NCBI GenBank assembly: GCA_021234155.1
Contig: JAJEKV010000037.1
Span: 2,658,631 to 2,722,630, forward strand
Direction of reading: 5' to 3'
Length of the DNA: 64,000 nt
Source: Isoetes taiwanensis
Lineage: Eukaryota; Streptophyta; Lycopodiopsida; Isoetales; Isoetaceae
Positions 49,795 through 61,440 of this stretch are shown here, piece after piece; the stretch's first letter is position 1; the number at the start of each line of letters is the position of its first letter. Position numbers and translations under genes: made by a program. The notes beneath the pieces were generated by a model. It saw nothing but the letters and a program-made list of their open reading frames with translations, was not told the origin of the DNA and did no database searches.

Positions 49795-51308
49795 ATGATG
49801 CCAAGGTGGCTCCCAACATGCCACCTAGGTTCAAACAACATGCCAAGGTGGTCTCGGAAGAGCCACCCAGGCTCCAACATGACAAATGGCTCAAACATGC
49901 CACCTAGGCTCCAACGCGGCTCACAAACATGTGCCACGCAGTGCTCCAACATGCCACCTATTCCAACTTGCCAAGGTGGCTCAAATATGCCACGTGGGCT
50001 CCAACACATGCCACCTAGGCTCCAACATTCTAGGTGGCTCAAACATGCCACATATAGGCTCGCAAACATGCCATGCGTGCCCACTTAGGCCCAACATGCC
50101 AAGGTGGCTCCAACATGCCACCCAGGGCTCCAAACATGCCAAGGTGGTTTCAAACATACACCTGGCCCAACATGCCACCCAGGGCTCAAACATGCCAGTG
50201 GCTCAAACATGCCAAGGTGGGCTCAACACACCCAGGCTCCAACATGCCACCTAGGCTCAAAATACGCCAAGGTGGCTCAAACATGCCACGGCCCACCCAT
50301 GCCACCTAGCTCTCCACTTCATGCCATAGTACCTGGGCAACATGCCACCTAGGCTTAAATATGCTGGGTGCTGCCCCAACATGCCACCTAGCTCCCAACA
50401 TGCCACCGCGGCTCTAACCCCGCCACCCAGGGCTCAAACATGCCACGGGCTCCAACATGCCACGCGCCAAGGTGGTCTAACATGCCACCTAGGCTCCAAC
50501 ATGCTCAAACATGCCACGCCGCTCTAACATGCCATCTATGCCCAACTTGCCAGTAGCTCAAATATGCCACGCGGTCTAAATACGCCAAGGTGGCTCAAGC
50601 ATGCCACATCAGTTCCAACATGCCAACGAAATTTAACACGGCAAGGTGGCTCAAACATGCCACGCAGCAACATGCCACCTAGGCCCTAACACATGCCAAG
50701 GTGGTCTAACATGCCAAGGTGAGCTCAAACATGCCACCCAGTTCAAACATGCTAAGGTGAAACCTTACATGCCAAGGTGGCTCCAACATGCCACCCAGGC
50801 TCAAACACAAGGTGGCTCAAACATGCCACCTAGGTCAGCAACATGACAAATGGCTCAAACATGCCACCTAGGTCTAACGTGCTCAAACATGCCAATGGCT
50901 CCAACATACCACCTATGCGCTCCAACTCGGCTAAGGTGGCTCAAATATGCCACGCTGGCTCCAACATGCCACCCAGGCTCCAACATTCCTAGGCAGGTGG
51001 CTCAAACATGCCATCTAGGGTTCCAACATGCCACCTGTGCTCAAACATGCTGTGTGGCCTAAAACATGCCAAGGTGGGCTCAAACATGCCACCTAGGCTC
51101 CAACATGCCAAGGTGGCTCAAACATGCCAATGGGACTCCATAATGCCACGCGGGCTCCAACATGCCACAGGAAACAAACATGCCACCTAGGCTCAAACAT
51201 GCCAAGGTGGCTCCAACATGCCATGCAGCTCCAACATGCCATGCAGTTCCAACATGTCAAGGTGGCTCGTGCATGCCACCTAGTCTCACATGCCACCTAG
51301 GCACCCCA
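49795..51308. repeat. Minisatellite array A, about 20-bp units (forward)
   Basis: Roughly 75 units of the pattern AACATGCCAAGGTGGCTC and AACATGCCACCTAGGCTC, with variants such as 'ccacgcgggctc' and 'ccacccaggctc'. Open frames on both strands (for example repeated TCHLGSN or GGMLEP peptides) are by-products of the unit length and are not genes. Confidence 0.95.
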
Positions 51309-51420
51309 AGTGGTGACATGGTTACGCTGGCAAGCAAGGTCAAGTTTGACTAGGGTTAAAACCAAAGATGTCCATCTTTGGTCTTTCTATCGGGTGATGT
51401 TGGCAAAATTTAGGTGACAT
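51309..51420. repeat. Unique-sequence part of left inverted arm
   Basis: Shares in inverted orientation with about 53534-53640: 'gtgacatgg', 'caagcaaggtcaagtttgac', 'agatgtccatctttggtc', 'gtgatgttggcaaaatt'. It contains the 9-bp hairpin CCAAAGATG-tc-CATCTTTGG (51362-51381). Confidence 0.85.
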
Positions 51421-53533
51421 GGCTAGATGATGGTGACATGACCTTGATGCTGTAAGCCGCGAACACCGGGCAGCACTCTCGACGGCTACTTTCTTGTGAA
51501 GGGAGTCTCCAAAAGGTATATATGCTGGTGTATTTCTCTTACGTATGTAGCCATTATGTCAAGCATTAATTCCGCCAAGATTTCACCTTTTTCGAGACCC
51601 CGGATTTTTATCTCTGCTTTTCTTTGTTTGTGTTTATGTCCGAAATTCATAATTAATGCATGGGCAGGAAAAATCCTCGCTTTTCAGCCGCCTGGCTTAA
51701 GCAAGGGCCCGAGAGTATAGGAAAATCCCCTGCATTTCCTGGATGAGTTTTAGACCCCTCATTTTTATTGGGGATGGCCGCCGCTGGGTCCCCGGCGTTT
51801 AGACCACGCTTTCATTTTGGGGCATGGAGGAGGGACCTGACAGAGTCCACCCGCCGTCTCAACGGCTAAATTACCCTAGGGGACAAGTTCCACTACGAAG
51901 CCTTTTCCCTGGGGATCAATCACTTACCCCTCACTAGAGGCATTCAAGATCCACCTCCATGCCGCTTGACTGGCTAAGTGTGTAGTAAACCACCTACTTT
52001 GGCGCTTTCTGAGAGGGGGTGGCCTTCCGCCTACTCAAAATTTGGTCCCCTAGGTAATGGGGATGTTCCTGTCCATCAAGTGAGCCGCCTCTGCTCCTGA
52101 GTGGGGTCCAGCCCGCCCTCAGCCAAATTTTGGACTAGCTCATGAGAACAAGATACTGAGAAGCAAGCTAGCTCCACCGCCCAAAAGAGGACGCTATCGA
52201 CCCTGGCCTCCTCTAAGGGGTCAGTTCTAAGCTCGCCCCCATGCCCTCGCCAGCTTCTATTGCCGCTGCATTTTTTCCGCGTACCGGGCCATGCTGCAAT
52301 ATCCCGCCAAGATTTCACCTTTTTCTATATCCGGATTTTTATCCGGTGGCTTTTCTTTGTGTTTATGATCCTGGAATCTTACATGATTAATGCATGGGGC
52401 TGAAAATCATGGTTTTCACCACCATTGCTGCTGGGCTCCGAAAGTACAGAAAACTCGCAGATGCAAGCAGCCGACCCCATTTTTAATTGGGATGGCCACC
52501 GCTGGCCCCGACACAGGTTTAGACCACGTTTTTGATTTTGGGGCATGGAGGAGGCCCTCGACTGGCTGCATCCCGACCCTCCATGTCATCCTGAATGCCG
52601 TAAATTACCCTAGGGACAAGTTCCACTACTCTCTTGATCGAGGGAGCATCCTTCAGACAAATCCTACCAAACCCTAGGTTTGCAGGGGTTTTACATCTCA
52701 GCCAAGACTCCAGACTAACACATCCAAACTTGCATGGAGTTCTCTCGTGTATGCTCGGGACCATGCCCCGAGATGGGGTCAATCACAAGAAGATAAAGCT
52801 CGCATCTTCACCGGAAAGGGGCTTGTGAAGGGGAGTCTCCTAAAGGTATGCCGCGACCTAGAAATTTGGCTCGCCTCCCGCCATGAGGGTAATCCAAAGA
52901 CGTATTCCACGCCGATCCCGGCCCTCCTCGGGGTCACTCCGAGCATCCCTGCACGTAAACCCTATCAAACCCTAGGTTTGCTAGGGTTTACATCTCAAGC
53001 CGCCAAGACCTGACTCACACATCCGGAACTTTGCATGGAGTTCTCTCGTATGCTCTGGGACTATGCCCGAGGCTTAAGTCGAATCCCCTCAAGCAAGTAA
53101 AGATAAGTCTTCCTGCACTCCCCTTCACCGAAAGGGGCTTGTGAAGGGGAGTTCCAAAGGTGCGTCGCGACGGGAAATTTGGCTCGTCTCCCGCTGCCAT
53201 GAGGGTAATCCAAACACGGTATTCCACGCCGATCCGGGCCCTTCCGTCATCGAAAGACTTTCGTATCAAACCCTATCAAACCCTAGGGTTTGCTAGGGTT
53301 TGATCCGAAGGCCAAGATCTTTGAGACTCACACATCCAAACTTTGCATGGAGTTCGTATGCTTGGGGACCATGCTCCGAGATGGGGTCAATCCCCCGCTA
53401 AATATGCTGATCCGTGACTTCACCGAAAGGATCCTTCTATTCTATCCCTTGCCAAACTCCCTCTACAAAAATTTCAAAGGTTATCATATTTCTCGTATAA
53501 AGTCCTAGTCACTACCACCATCTAGCCAAGGCG
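51421..53533. repeat. Core between inverted arms, built of direct repeats
   Basis: Contains a direct repeat with a 732-bp period (51572-51900 and 52304-52640: 'ccgccaagatttcacctttt', 'ttaatgcatggg', 'tttagaccacg', 'attttggggcatggaggagg', 'acaagttccactac') and the tandem block at 52669-53440. No recognisable transposase or other protein was found on either strand; the short open frames are spurious or unrecognised. Confidence 0.7.
52669..53440. repeat. Tandem repeat of about 300 bp with telomere-like motifs
   Basis: Copies start at 52669, 52967 and 53278 (periods 298 and 311). Shared blocks: 'aaaccctaggtttg', 'gcatggagttc', 'cttcaccg', 'aaaggggcttgtgaagggga', 'ccatgagggtaatccaaa' and 'tattccacgccgatcc'. 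The third copy is incomplete and holds the perfect palindrome AAACCCTAGGGTTT (53278-53291). A partial relative of the unit's 'cttgtgaagggagtctcc' block lies at about 51493. Confidence 0.85.
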
Positions 53534-54165
53534 CGTCACCCAAAATTTGCCAACATCACCTAATGAAAAGACCAAAGATGGACATCTTTTTCATTTTTGG
53601 CCTAGTCAAAACTTGGCCTTGCTTACATTTGACATGCCATGTCACTACGGAGTGCCTAGGTGGCATGCTTGAGCCTGGGGTGGCATGCCCTCGGAGCCAC
53701 CTTTGCATATGTCCTAGTGGCATGTTGGAGCCTACGGGCATATGGAGCCACATTGGACATGTTTGGAGCTCAGGTGGCATGTTGTGTTAGGTGGCATGTT
53801 TGAGTTACCTTGGCATGTTAGAGGCTCACGCGGGCATGCCAGAGCCCACGCGGCATGCTGGGAGTGTCCACGCGGGCATGTTTGAGCCAATCTTTGCGTT
53901 GAAGTTCTGTGCGCGCCGGGAGCCCACGCAGCATACCTATTTCACCTTAACAGCCTGAGCCTAGGCGGCATGTCTCATACTCAAGTATGCCTGAAGCCAC
54001 CTGGCATGTTGGAGCCTACATATATGTATTACTTGCATGTTGAGCCTCGCTGCATGTTTGAGCTACTTGCTTGAGTTACCGTATGCTTGGTTTGTGTGGC
54101 ATGTTGAAGTAGTGGCATAGCCTGCCACCTGCATGCTGGAGCTCAGGCTGCATGCTGGGAGCATG
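53534..54165. repeat. Minisatellite array B, inverted arm
   Basis: Begins with the inverted copy of 51309-51420, then about 25-30 units in the opposite orientation (GGCATGTTGGAGCC, GGTGGCATGTTTGAGCC). It is more diverged than array A. It meets array C at about 54165 in a head-to-head junction. Confidence 0.9.
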
Positions 54166-55050
54166 GTGCCACCTAGTCTCAAACACCCAGTCTCAAACAT
54201 GCCACCTAGATTCCTCGGCTACGCCACTCCAGGGCTCAAACATGCCAAGGTGGCTCAAACATGCCACATGGGCCCAACATGCCAAATAGACTCCAACATG
54301 CCAAGGTGGTTCAAACATGTCGGTGGCTCAAGCATACCACAAGGGTTTTCCTCCCCACATGCCACCTAGGCTCAAACATGCCAAGGTGGCTCAAACATGA
54401 CACGCAGTGACCAACATGCCACCTAGGCTCCAACATGCCAAGGTGAGCCACATGCCACCTAGGCCCAACATGCCAAGGTGGCTCAAAACATGACACCTAG
54501 GCTCCAACATGCCACCTAGACTCCAACATTACCTAGGCCCAACTACCACCCAGGTTCAAATATACAAGGTGGCTCAAACATGCCACATGGGCCCAAACAT
54601 TACTCAGGCTCTAACATGCCCAATGTGGCTCAAACATGCCAAGATGGCTCAAAACACGCCACCCGTGCTCCAACATGCCACTTAGGCTCAAACATACATG
54701 TGCTCCAACATGCCACATAAGTCTCAAACACGCCAAGGTGGAACAAACATGCCAAGATGGTCAACAAGCCACCTAGGCTCAAAACATGCCACCTTGGCTC
54801 CAACATGCCACGATCCAACATGCCACCTAGGGCTCCAACACGCCAAGGTGGCTCCGTTACGCCATGCAAAGCTCCAACATGCCACCTAGGCTCAAACATG
54901 CCAAGATGGCTCACACCACCCAGGCTCCAACATGCCAAGATGGTTTCAAATATGTCATCTAGACTCCAACATGCCACCTTACTTTTTAACATGCCACCTA
55001 GGCTCAAACATGCCAACGTGGCTCAAACATGCCATGTGGGTCTAACATGC
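54166..55050. repeat. Minisatellite array C (forward again)
   Basis: About 45 units of the same 20-bp family in the orientation of array A, starting 'ggtgccacctagtctcaaac'. Ends near 55050 at 'tctaacatgcagc'. Confidence 0.93.
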
Positions 55051-55059
55051 AGCTAATGT

Positions 55060-56028
55060 GGGCATGTTTCTATAGAGCTGGGCAAGGTTTGCCCCGCCTT
55101 GGTCTCTATTTTTGAGATCCGGAAAGATGTTTTTTTTGCTTCTACCAGTTCTGGCCAAGTGTGTTCCGAACTCTATATTATCTCCAGCTTTTAATGCTAG
55201 TTCTTTCTATAGGATTGGCAGATCCAAAGACAACAAATATCTAAGCCTAAATGTGAGGAGGAGTAATTTTCCCACGCAAGCTATTATTTTCGAGCCTTAT
55301 AATCTTCTCCGCACTCTTGTTCCCCAAGATCTACTGCTTTCTCATACTTTAGGATGGAAATAGTTCTAAACACCTCTAAGAATCCTACGCTGGCACCGCT
55401 TCTATGCTATCTCGAGCCGTATACCATGCGTATGGCCTCTCGACATAAAACATACCGAGTTGTTGAAGCTCTTACAATCTCGACCTTTGCTATTATGGTT
55501 TTACGGGTGTGCATATAACCTTTTCCTTTATCATTTAAAATTTCGAGAATGTTTTTTGCTTTCTAAGAACTCCTCGAAACTGGCCAAAGCCGCATCGTTA
55601 AACTAACTGCGGTGTATTGCCATGCTCAGCCAGTGTGCAATTGCAGCCGATCCACCTAAAGGATCGACTCAGAAATAGTTTTCAAGGGCAATCGCTACTC
55701 CGGACATCCCCTCAAGAAATATATGGCACTGCCATACCTCAAGGGTAGGGGTAGGGAGTTGTATATGTGCTACAAGCAGAGAAAAGAGTGGGGGCACAAT
55801 AGGAGAAACAATAGCCCCTCAGAGTAGGAAAAAAGGGGGGGATAAAATTTATTATATATATTTAAAAAATATGCATGCAAATGCAAGTAGTATTTATTAA
55901 ACCGCCAAGATGGACTCGCTGAGATCTTCATCCCCATTTTATTATGTTAGATATTGGTCTTTGAAATTGATGGTCGAGATTGACAAAAGACGATGAACGC
56001 TACATGCTGATCCAAGTCTTCTAATGAT
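55060..56028. other. Intergenic stretch, no gene seen
   Basis: No supported coding region. Plus-strand 55112-55363 is open for 83 codons without motifs. 'gagatccggaaagatgtt' after array C resembles 'cgagaccccggattttta' in the core only superficially. Confidence 0.45.
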
Positions 56029-56029
56029 T

Positions 56030-56325
56030 GGCCTTGGCGCCATGTTTCCTCCTGCTTTCCTCCTCTGTTTTTCCTCTCCCCTCGACTATGGCGCTTGGCG
56101 ACATGTAATCCTAAGCAGAAAGCTCCTTCCTATGTTTTTCCTCTCTCTCCCCTCGCTTTCCCTCCCTATTTTCCCTTCTACCCTTGGCTATGGCGCCTTT
56201 GGCGCATGGTGAATCCGCGTAGCTCCTCCCCTCGCGGTTTTTCCTCTCCTCCGCTTCCTCCCCGCTTTTTCCCTCTCTCCCCTTGGCAATGGCGCCCCTC
56301 AAGGCATAATCCCGCGAGCTCCTTT
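56030..56325. repeat. Tandem repeat of about 100 bp, three copies
   Basis: Each copy runs 'tatggcgc..ggcgcatg', 'aatcc...agctcct', 'gtttttcctctc' and 'ccccttggctatggcgcc'. Copies lie at about 56032-56105, 56106-56207 and 56208-56305. Strongly pyrimidine-biased. Confidence 0.75.
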
Positions 56326-56329
56326 GCTT

Positions 56330-59300
56330 CAAGCGATGGCAAAGCTTCTTCTGATGTGGGTGCTCGTCAGCCGCATCAACTGGTATAAAATGGCCCGTAA
56401 AGGCCAAAGAAGATATCAAGAACATCAAGGTCATTGATCCATCGATGGGGAGCCCTAAATGGTTTCCGGAAGCGCACTTCGATGCGTATGGTAGCCAAAT
56501 GGACATGAGCCGCATTAACCGACAAGACAATCTGACAAAATTTAGGATTCCCGCTACCAATTAATTGTTCTGAAGTTTGGAGAACTGCTATGCATGAGGA
56601 TCATATATAAGATGTGGCTTGACTCGCTGCACTCAAAGAAAAGCATATTCGGGCCTCGCTTCTTGATCTTGTAAAATCTAATTGCTCTTTTCAATCACGC
56701 ATGACCTAGTCCTCCCATCCGAGCTTCCGCTGCGCATCCTTCTTAAAGATGACTTAATCCATCGTAGTAGACCGGAATGAGGATCGAAGAAGGCTTGGCG
56801 CCTCTTGTCACAGAGGGGCTCGTGGATCTAAGAATCTTTATTCTACTCTATTTCCTCCCCGACAGATATGCCTATGATGTATTTCTAGAACTACATGTAA
56901 TTTTTTCGGCCTGCTTTATGAATATGAAACTAGAACGTAGGTAAGAATACCGCAAGCTTAATTGTTTTTGATATGCCTTTTGAAATCGAAAAGGACCAAA
57001 TATTGTTGTCTTCTAAAACCACTTTTTTGAACATTTGTTGTCTTTTTAAAACCACTTTTGAATAAAAGGTTCCGCCCAAAATTTGCAATGAGCATACGAC
57101 ATTGTTCTCGTTTACTTCAAAATAAGATCAATTGAGCACTCAATATTCTATTGTGTTTGTTTCGCGTGAAGAAAACACAATCGGGCTTTTCTAAGAAGGG
57201 TGACCGTCACTGTTTTAATATGCAAGTAAGAGAGGATTAGAAATCGGCAGAAAATGCATTTGGCACTCCATCGAAAAGAAACATAACTTGTCAAAGGTTG
57301 TTAAAGGGATCTTTTCTTTCTTCCAGAATATTCTTTGGCATAATGAAAGGAAACAGACAAGTTTGCAAGGCTGCCATGAAAAGAAGAATATGCATATCAT
57401 TTACTATGCATCAAATCACCCATGGCAAGAATTTGAATAAAGCAAAATTGAGTTTATACAATATATAAATTTAGAAAAATATAATATGTGCTTCAAGGCA
57501 AGCTTGAGTTTAAATATGGAATCAATTAAGATCAAAACTTAAAGGCAACTTGGAGTTTAGTAGACATTCAAATGATGCTTGCTCCATGATGTCTTTTTCC
57601 CTTTAGTAGATTGAAATTATCAATACCTAATATATAATTGTTTTTTTGAAAATTGAGTGCCAATGTGTCAATATTTGATTGGTTAGACGATGTTCCAGAA
57701 ATTTTACTCAAACAAAGTTGTTTCTTCTAAATTTAAATAAAAGCTACACATATATTTTATTTCATTGAAACAAATGTACTATATTAAGAAACAACGTCTA
57801 CTTCTTAATAAAGGCATATCAAATCAAGGAAAACAATGTTCCCTATATGTGATTTTAAACTTATTGTTTTTTTAAGAAAACAATAATAACTTTTAAAACC
57901 AACATGTAAAGAAAACATAATACATATAGAAAAAAAGGTATATCTAATAACTACATATTGTCGAGTAAACAACATTTGGAAACAAACAAATTATTCTAAA
58001 ATAATACATGTGGATTTCTTTTAGAGGATATTACGTGATTTTCTTTTGTAAAACAATGTTAACTTAAAGAACTACAAGGAGAAACAAAACAACACACATT
58101 GAAAAGGAAAAAACTATTCTTTTTCAATTTTCCAATGACAATATATTCAAACCTACATGTGTTTTTGATACAAACAACGCAAGTGGCTCCTCCAAAACAA
58201 ATACCAAGAAAAACCACACGCTGACAAAAGTTCGCGGAAAACAATAGTGAAAAAAAAAAACAAAAACAAAAGTCGCCAGTAAAACCACAAAGGGAATTTT
58301 TGCCAAAAACCACCGCTCTTTGTGCAAATCCTGATAAAATCCGCCACGTGGACTTTTGGGGTCATTTTGGTGTTGTTTTTGCATAAAACAACACTTCCGC
58401 ATAACTAAAAACAACTCGCGGACCAAAAATTGGGGTCAAGTAGTACTTGGGTGTCAACCACCGCCGCTTTCAAAGACATTCCCCGCTATCGATATTTATA
58501 TTCCAACAAAAAAGTTATGGTCCAAAATCCTGACATAAATCCAATTTAAATGAATGATGGTTTGATAGAATGGAGTATATGCTTAGGTTAGAGGCAATTG
58601 AGCCCAGTCAAGTGAAGAAAAATGAGCCAATGTAACCGTCCTGGGCCCCTGATGGGTCAATATATGTATTTATGTATGTACATACATATTCATGGCATGT
58701 ATGCAGCATGAGACCAGGGTTTTGTCTCTTTGGAGAAAGGATTGTTGCAGAGCATAAAAGCAGGGAGCAATTCTAGGCAGTTTTGAAGCCTGAAATTTGA
58801 AGCATCATATCTCGACGACCCGAGATCCATTTCAGGTGATTTTTCTTTTATTGGAAAGATCGGCAAGTAAGCTTTCCGGAATGGTTCTAATCAGGCTGAA
58901 ACTCATCCATATGGGAAAGCTATGACAGAAATTGTGATGCTGGGTTAGAATTGACTGCACTATGTATGTTCTTCTGCAGTTTAATTCTTGGAGATAGAAG
59001 ATGATCTTTTGAGGCACAAACAATTGCAAGAGGTCCAGATGTCCATGTATGAAGGAATTCTCAGGTGTGGTTTTGCTTTTGATCAATTGAGGTGCTATGA
59101 GCTGCCATGATTAGTCTGTACATGATGTTTGCATGTGCATATGATAAATTATGAAATTGTTCGAGACTCATAAGGCTATGGAAGATAACCAGTCATTTGG
59201 AATCATATTTGGAAGGGTTAACTTCTAAGTCAAGAAGGTCTGAAATTACTTAAAAATTGCCGAGATAGCTTGAATCCACAAAATTGGCATGTCTTGAACC

Positions 59301-60385
59301 TTCTTTGTTGGACGTCTACAAGTTTTAGAACTAACCTATCAATGCTTCTTTTCTCGTTGTTTATATTTGTTGTCCGCTTGTTCCTATATTTTCTGGTTTA
59401 GTATTTTGTTGCTAACCTAAGGAGTTAGAATAAACTTTTGAATGGGGCCTGGGCCAGCTTTGTATGTGGATGGAATCGAAGACTCCGCCACATATTGCCT
59501 AATATCAATCAAGGTAAGAATTGTAAATAGCAAGTGAAATGCATTACTTTGAATGATTGTAAATCTAATTAAATTAGTATGAAATATAAGGATTGATAAC
59601 TCTAAAGTGGTAAAGAACCTCGACGATTGACTCCTCCTCGGTGGATGGCTCTTAATTAGATCCTCCCAGAGCAGAAGTAAAGGAGAATACAGCATCCGGG
59701 GTAGCTAATCTGGTGAAGTTGAGCATGAAAGCCAAGAATTGTGTCATCCTGTATATTTTGGCCCCAAAGGTGAGCTATGATCCGTAATAATGTGGCAAGG
59801 ATTATGTGCGCCAGGTCACATGCTACATTGATCTTATGAAAAGTGCCGGGTTTTGAGATTTTTTCATTAGTTATGAAAGTAGATTTATAATGAAATGTAT
59901 TAAAATTATAGATCGTGATTGAATTATAGCTATTGAGATGGAAGTTTGAAGGTAAGGCATGATGGTATTGAGTAATCTGATCAAGGAGTCATAGGAAGTT
60001 TATGGTGACCTTTGTCTATGGCTATGACATGGAGCAAAGGAATCGATGAAGTACATATGGATTACATCAATATGACAAATCCATGCTTTGAATGACGCCG
60101 ACAAAGGCTACCCACGGACGACTTAAAACTCTTCGCTAGAGAGAGCCCCTCGGGATTTGGAGGCACTCACCAAGGTAGGAAGTTCCAAAATTCGACACGT
60201 AATTCACCGTGAGCCTCCAAAGATATCTTTACACTACTCCTAAATCTAAGACAGAGGAGGTGGATGGAAATTCTGGTGACCAATACTTTGAGATATAGTC
60301 TACAAATCGCAGAAATTGAACGGGTTGTGATGCCTCTAGAAGGCCGGAGACGCAGGAGTCCATTGCAATGCCACAACAGAGAAAG
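56330..60385. other. Gene-poor AT-rich stretch
   Basis: No supported gene. 56400-56560 is open on both strands without motifs. 57000-58150 is very AT-rich and repeats 'aaaacaatgtt'-like words. 58671-58688 is a palindrome. 59400-60380 shows nothing recognisable. Confidence 0.45.
58671..58688. repeat. Perfect 18-bp palindrome
   Basis: TATGTATGTACATACATA, next to 'tatatgtattta'. Confidence 0.9.
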
Positions 60386-60389
60386 GCAC

Positions 60390-60594
60390 ATTTAGCGACG
60401 CCTATAGCGACGTTTCATGCGACGCATACGCCCGACGCCGCCGCACGCACGCCGCCGCATTACCGCCGCATGCGCGCACGCGGCGCCGCATGCTTACGCT
60501 GGCGCGACGCCTTCGCACGCACGCGGTATCGCGACCGACGCCGCGATGCGACGCGGACGCCGCGCACGCGGTGTACGCAAAAAAAAAAAAAAAA
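60390..60594. repeat. GC-rich GCGACGC simple repeat ending in a 16-A run
   Basis: 'gcgacgc' and close variants (gccgacgcc, gcgcacgc, gccgcatgc) recur about twenty times in about 190 bp, giving very high CpG density in an AT-rich setting. It stops at AAAAAAAAAAAAAAAA (60579-60594). The alanine/arginine-rich open frames across it are artefacts. A small related patch (gcgatgcgacgccgctgacg) lies at about 62197-62216. Confidence 0.8.
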
Positions 60595-61254
60595 TGGAAA
60601 GAATTTTAATAGTTAATTACAATATCATATGGCCAGCAGGCAAGTATAGCGAAAAGGGCTACTTTTTACGTTGTTCCTCGCTAGTGGAAAACCCGCATTA
60701 CCACCCTATAACAATAATCAATATTAGACAATGACATCAAAGTTAACGCGAATCCAAGAGTTTATAAAGACTTACGAATCTATGTAAAGTCTTTCTACCA
60801 AATTTTAACCCAAGAGACTAATCTCTTTCTTGTTTGAAGTTGCTCAAGTACCGCGGGAGGCGATATTTTTTCTGGAATCCTTCATGACGCTCGAAGTGAT
60901 CCGATTGTAAGGAATACAAATACTTAATAAGTTAAATGTCTTATTTCGAATTGAACGAACGGCAACAAATAACAAATACCTGATATCTTCCTTTATGGAC
61001 AGATTAAGTGGTTTTAGGACCTTTAACCACCGCCTCCCAATTTTTTGGCATTCTGACTTCAATTTTACAATCACTCTTTGCCTTTCTATAAATCGACAGA
61101 TTAACACAAAACAAAAAAGAATAAAAATAAAGACTACACTGTGTCATGTAATTCTTTCAAGCAGCTCCCCATCATTGAAATGAGCCCTTCCAACCGGACA
61201 TGGAGTTAAAAGCCAGAGTTGGCTAACATGTTTTAGGATTATAAGCTAGATTTG

Positions 61255-61440
61255 GCCACCTCTACCTAAGAATTACAAGAAAAGTTTACTCTGACCAACA
61301 CTGGTCGCCTCCACTCGTGAGTGGAGCTCATCGCGTCTTGAACAAGCCACCACCTTATTTTAAACCTAAAAATAACAGTGGGTCATGGACTTGAACCCTG
61401 CACGCGGCTCCTCTCTCCAATTTAGGTTACCTATTTCAGC
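61255..61440 (-). mobile_element. Possible tRNA-related SINE, minus strand
   Basis: On the minus strand, GGTTCAAGTCC (about 61399-61389) matches the RNA polymerase III B-box consensus GGTTCRANNCC. It is followed by 'atgacccactg', a T-rich bridge, 'ggtggcttgttcaagacgcg' and an ending in 'aattcttaggtagaggtgg'. A partial second copy lies at about 61500-61590 (cgttcttgaacaagc, tttttttaacctac). The A box is not clear. Confidence 0.4.

Noticed and set aside
49770-51353. Many overlapping open frames with repeated peptides such as TCHLGSN, GGSNMP and WHVGA
   Set aside because: They exist on both strands and all follow from the 20-bp repeat lacking stops; no start context, no unique protein sequence.
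49795-55050. CRISPR array
   Set aside because: Units abut without unique spacers and the context is a plant nuclear genome.
60368-60734. Alanine/arginine-rich frames in the GC-rich island
   Set aside because: Simple-repeat translation; no codon structure or motif.
61381-61410. Complete tRNA gene
   Set aside because: Only the B-box/T-arm-like segment is present; no acceptor, D or anticodon stems could be drawn around it.
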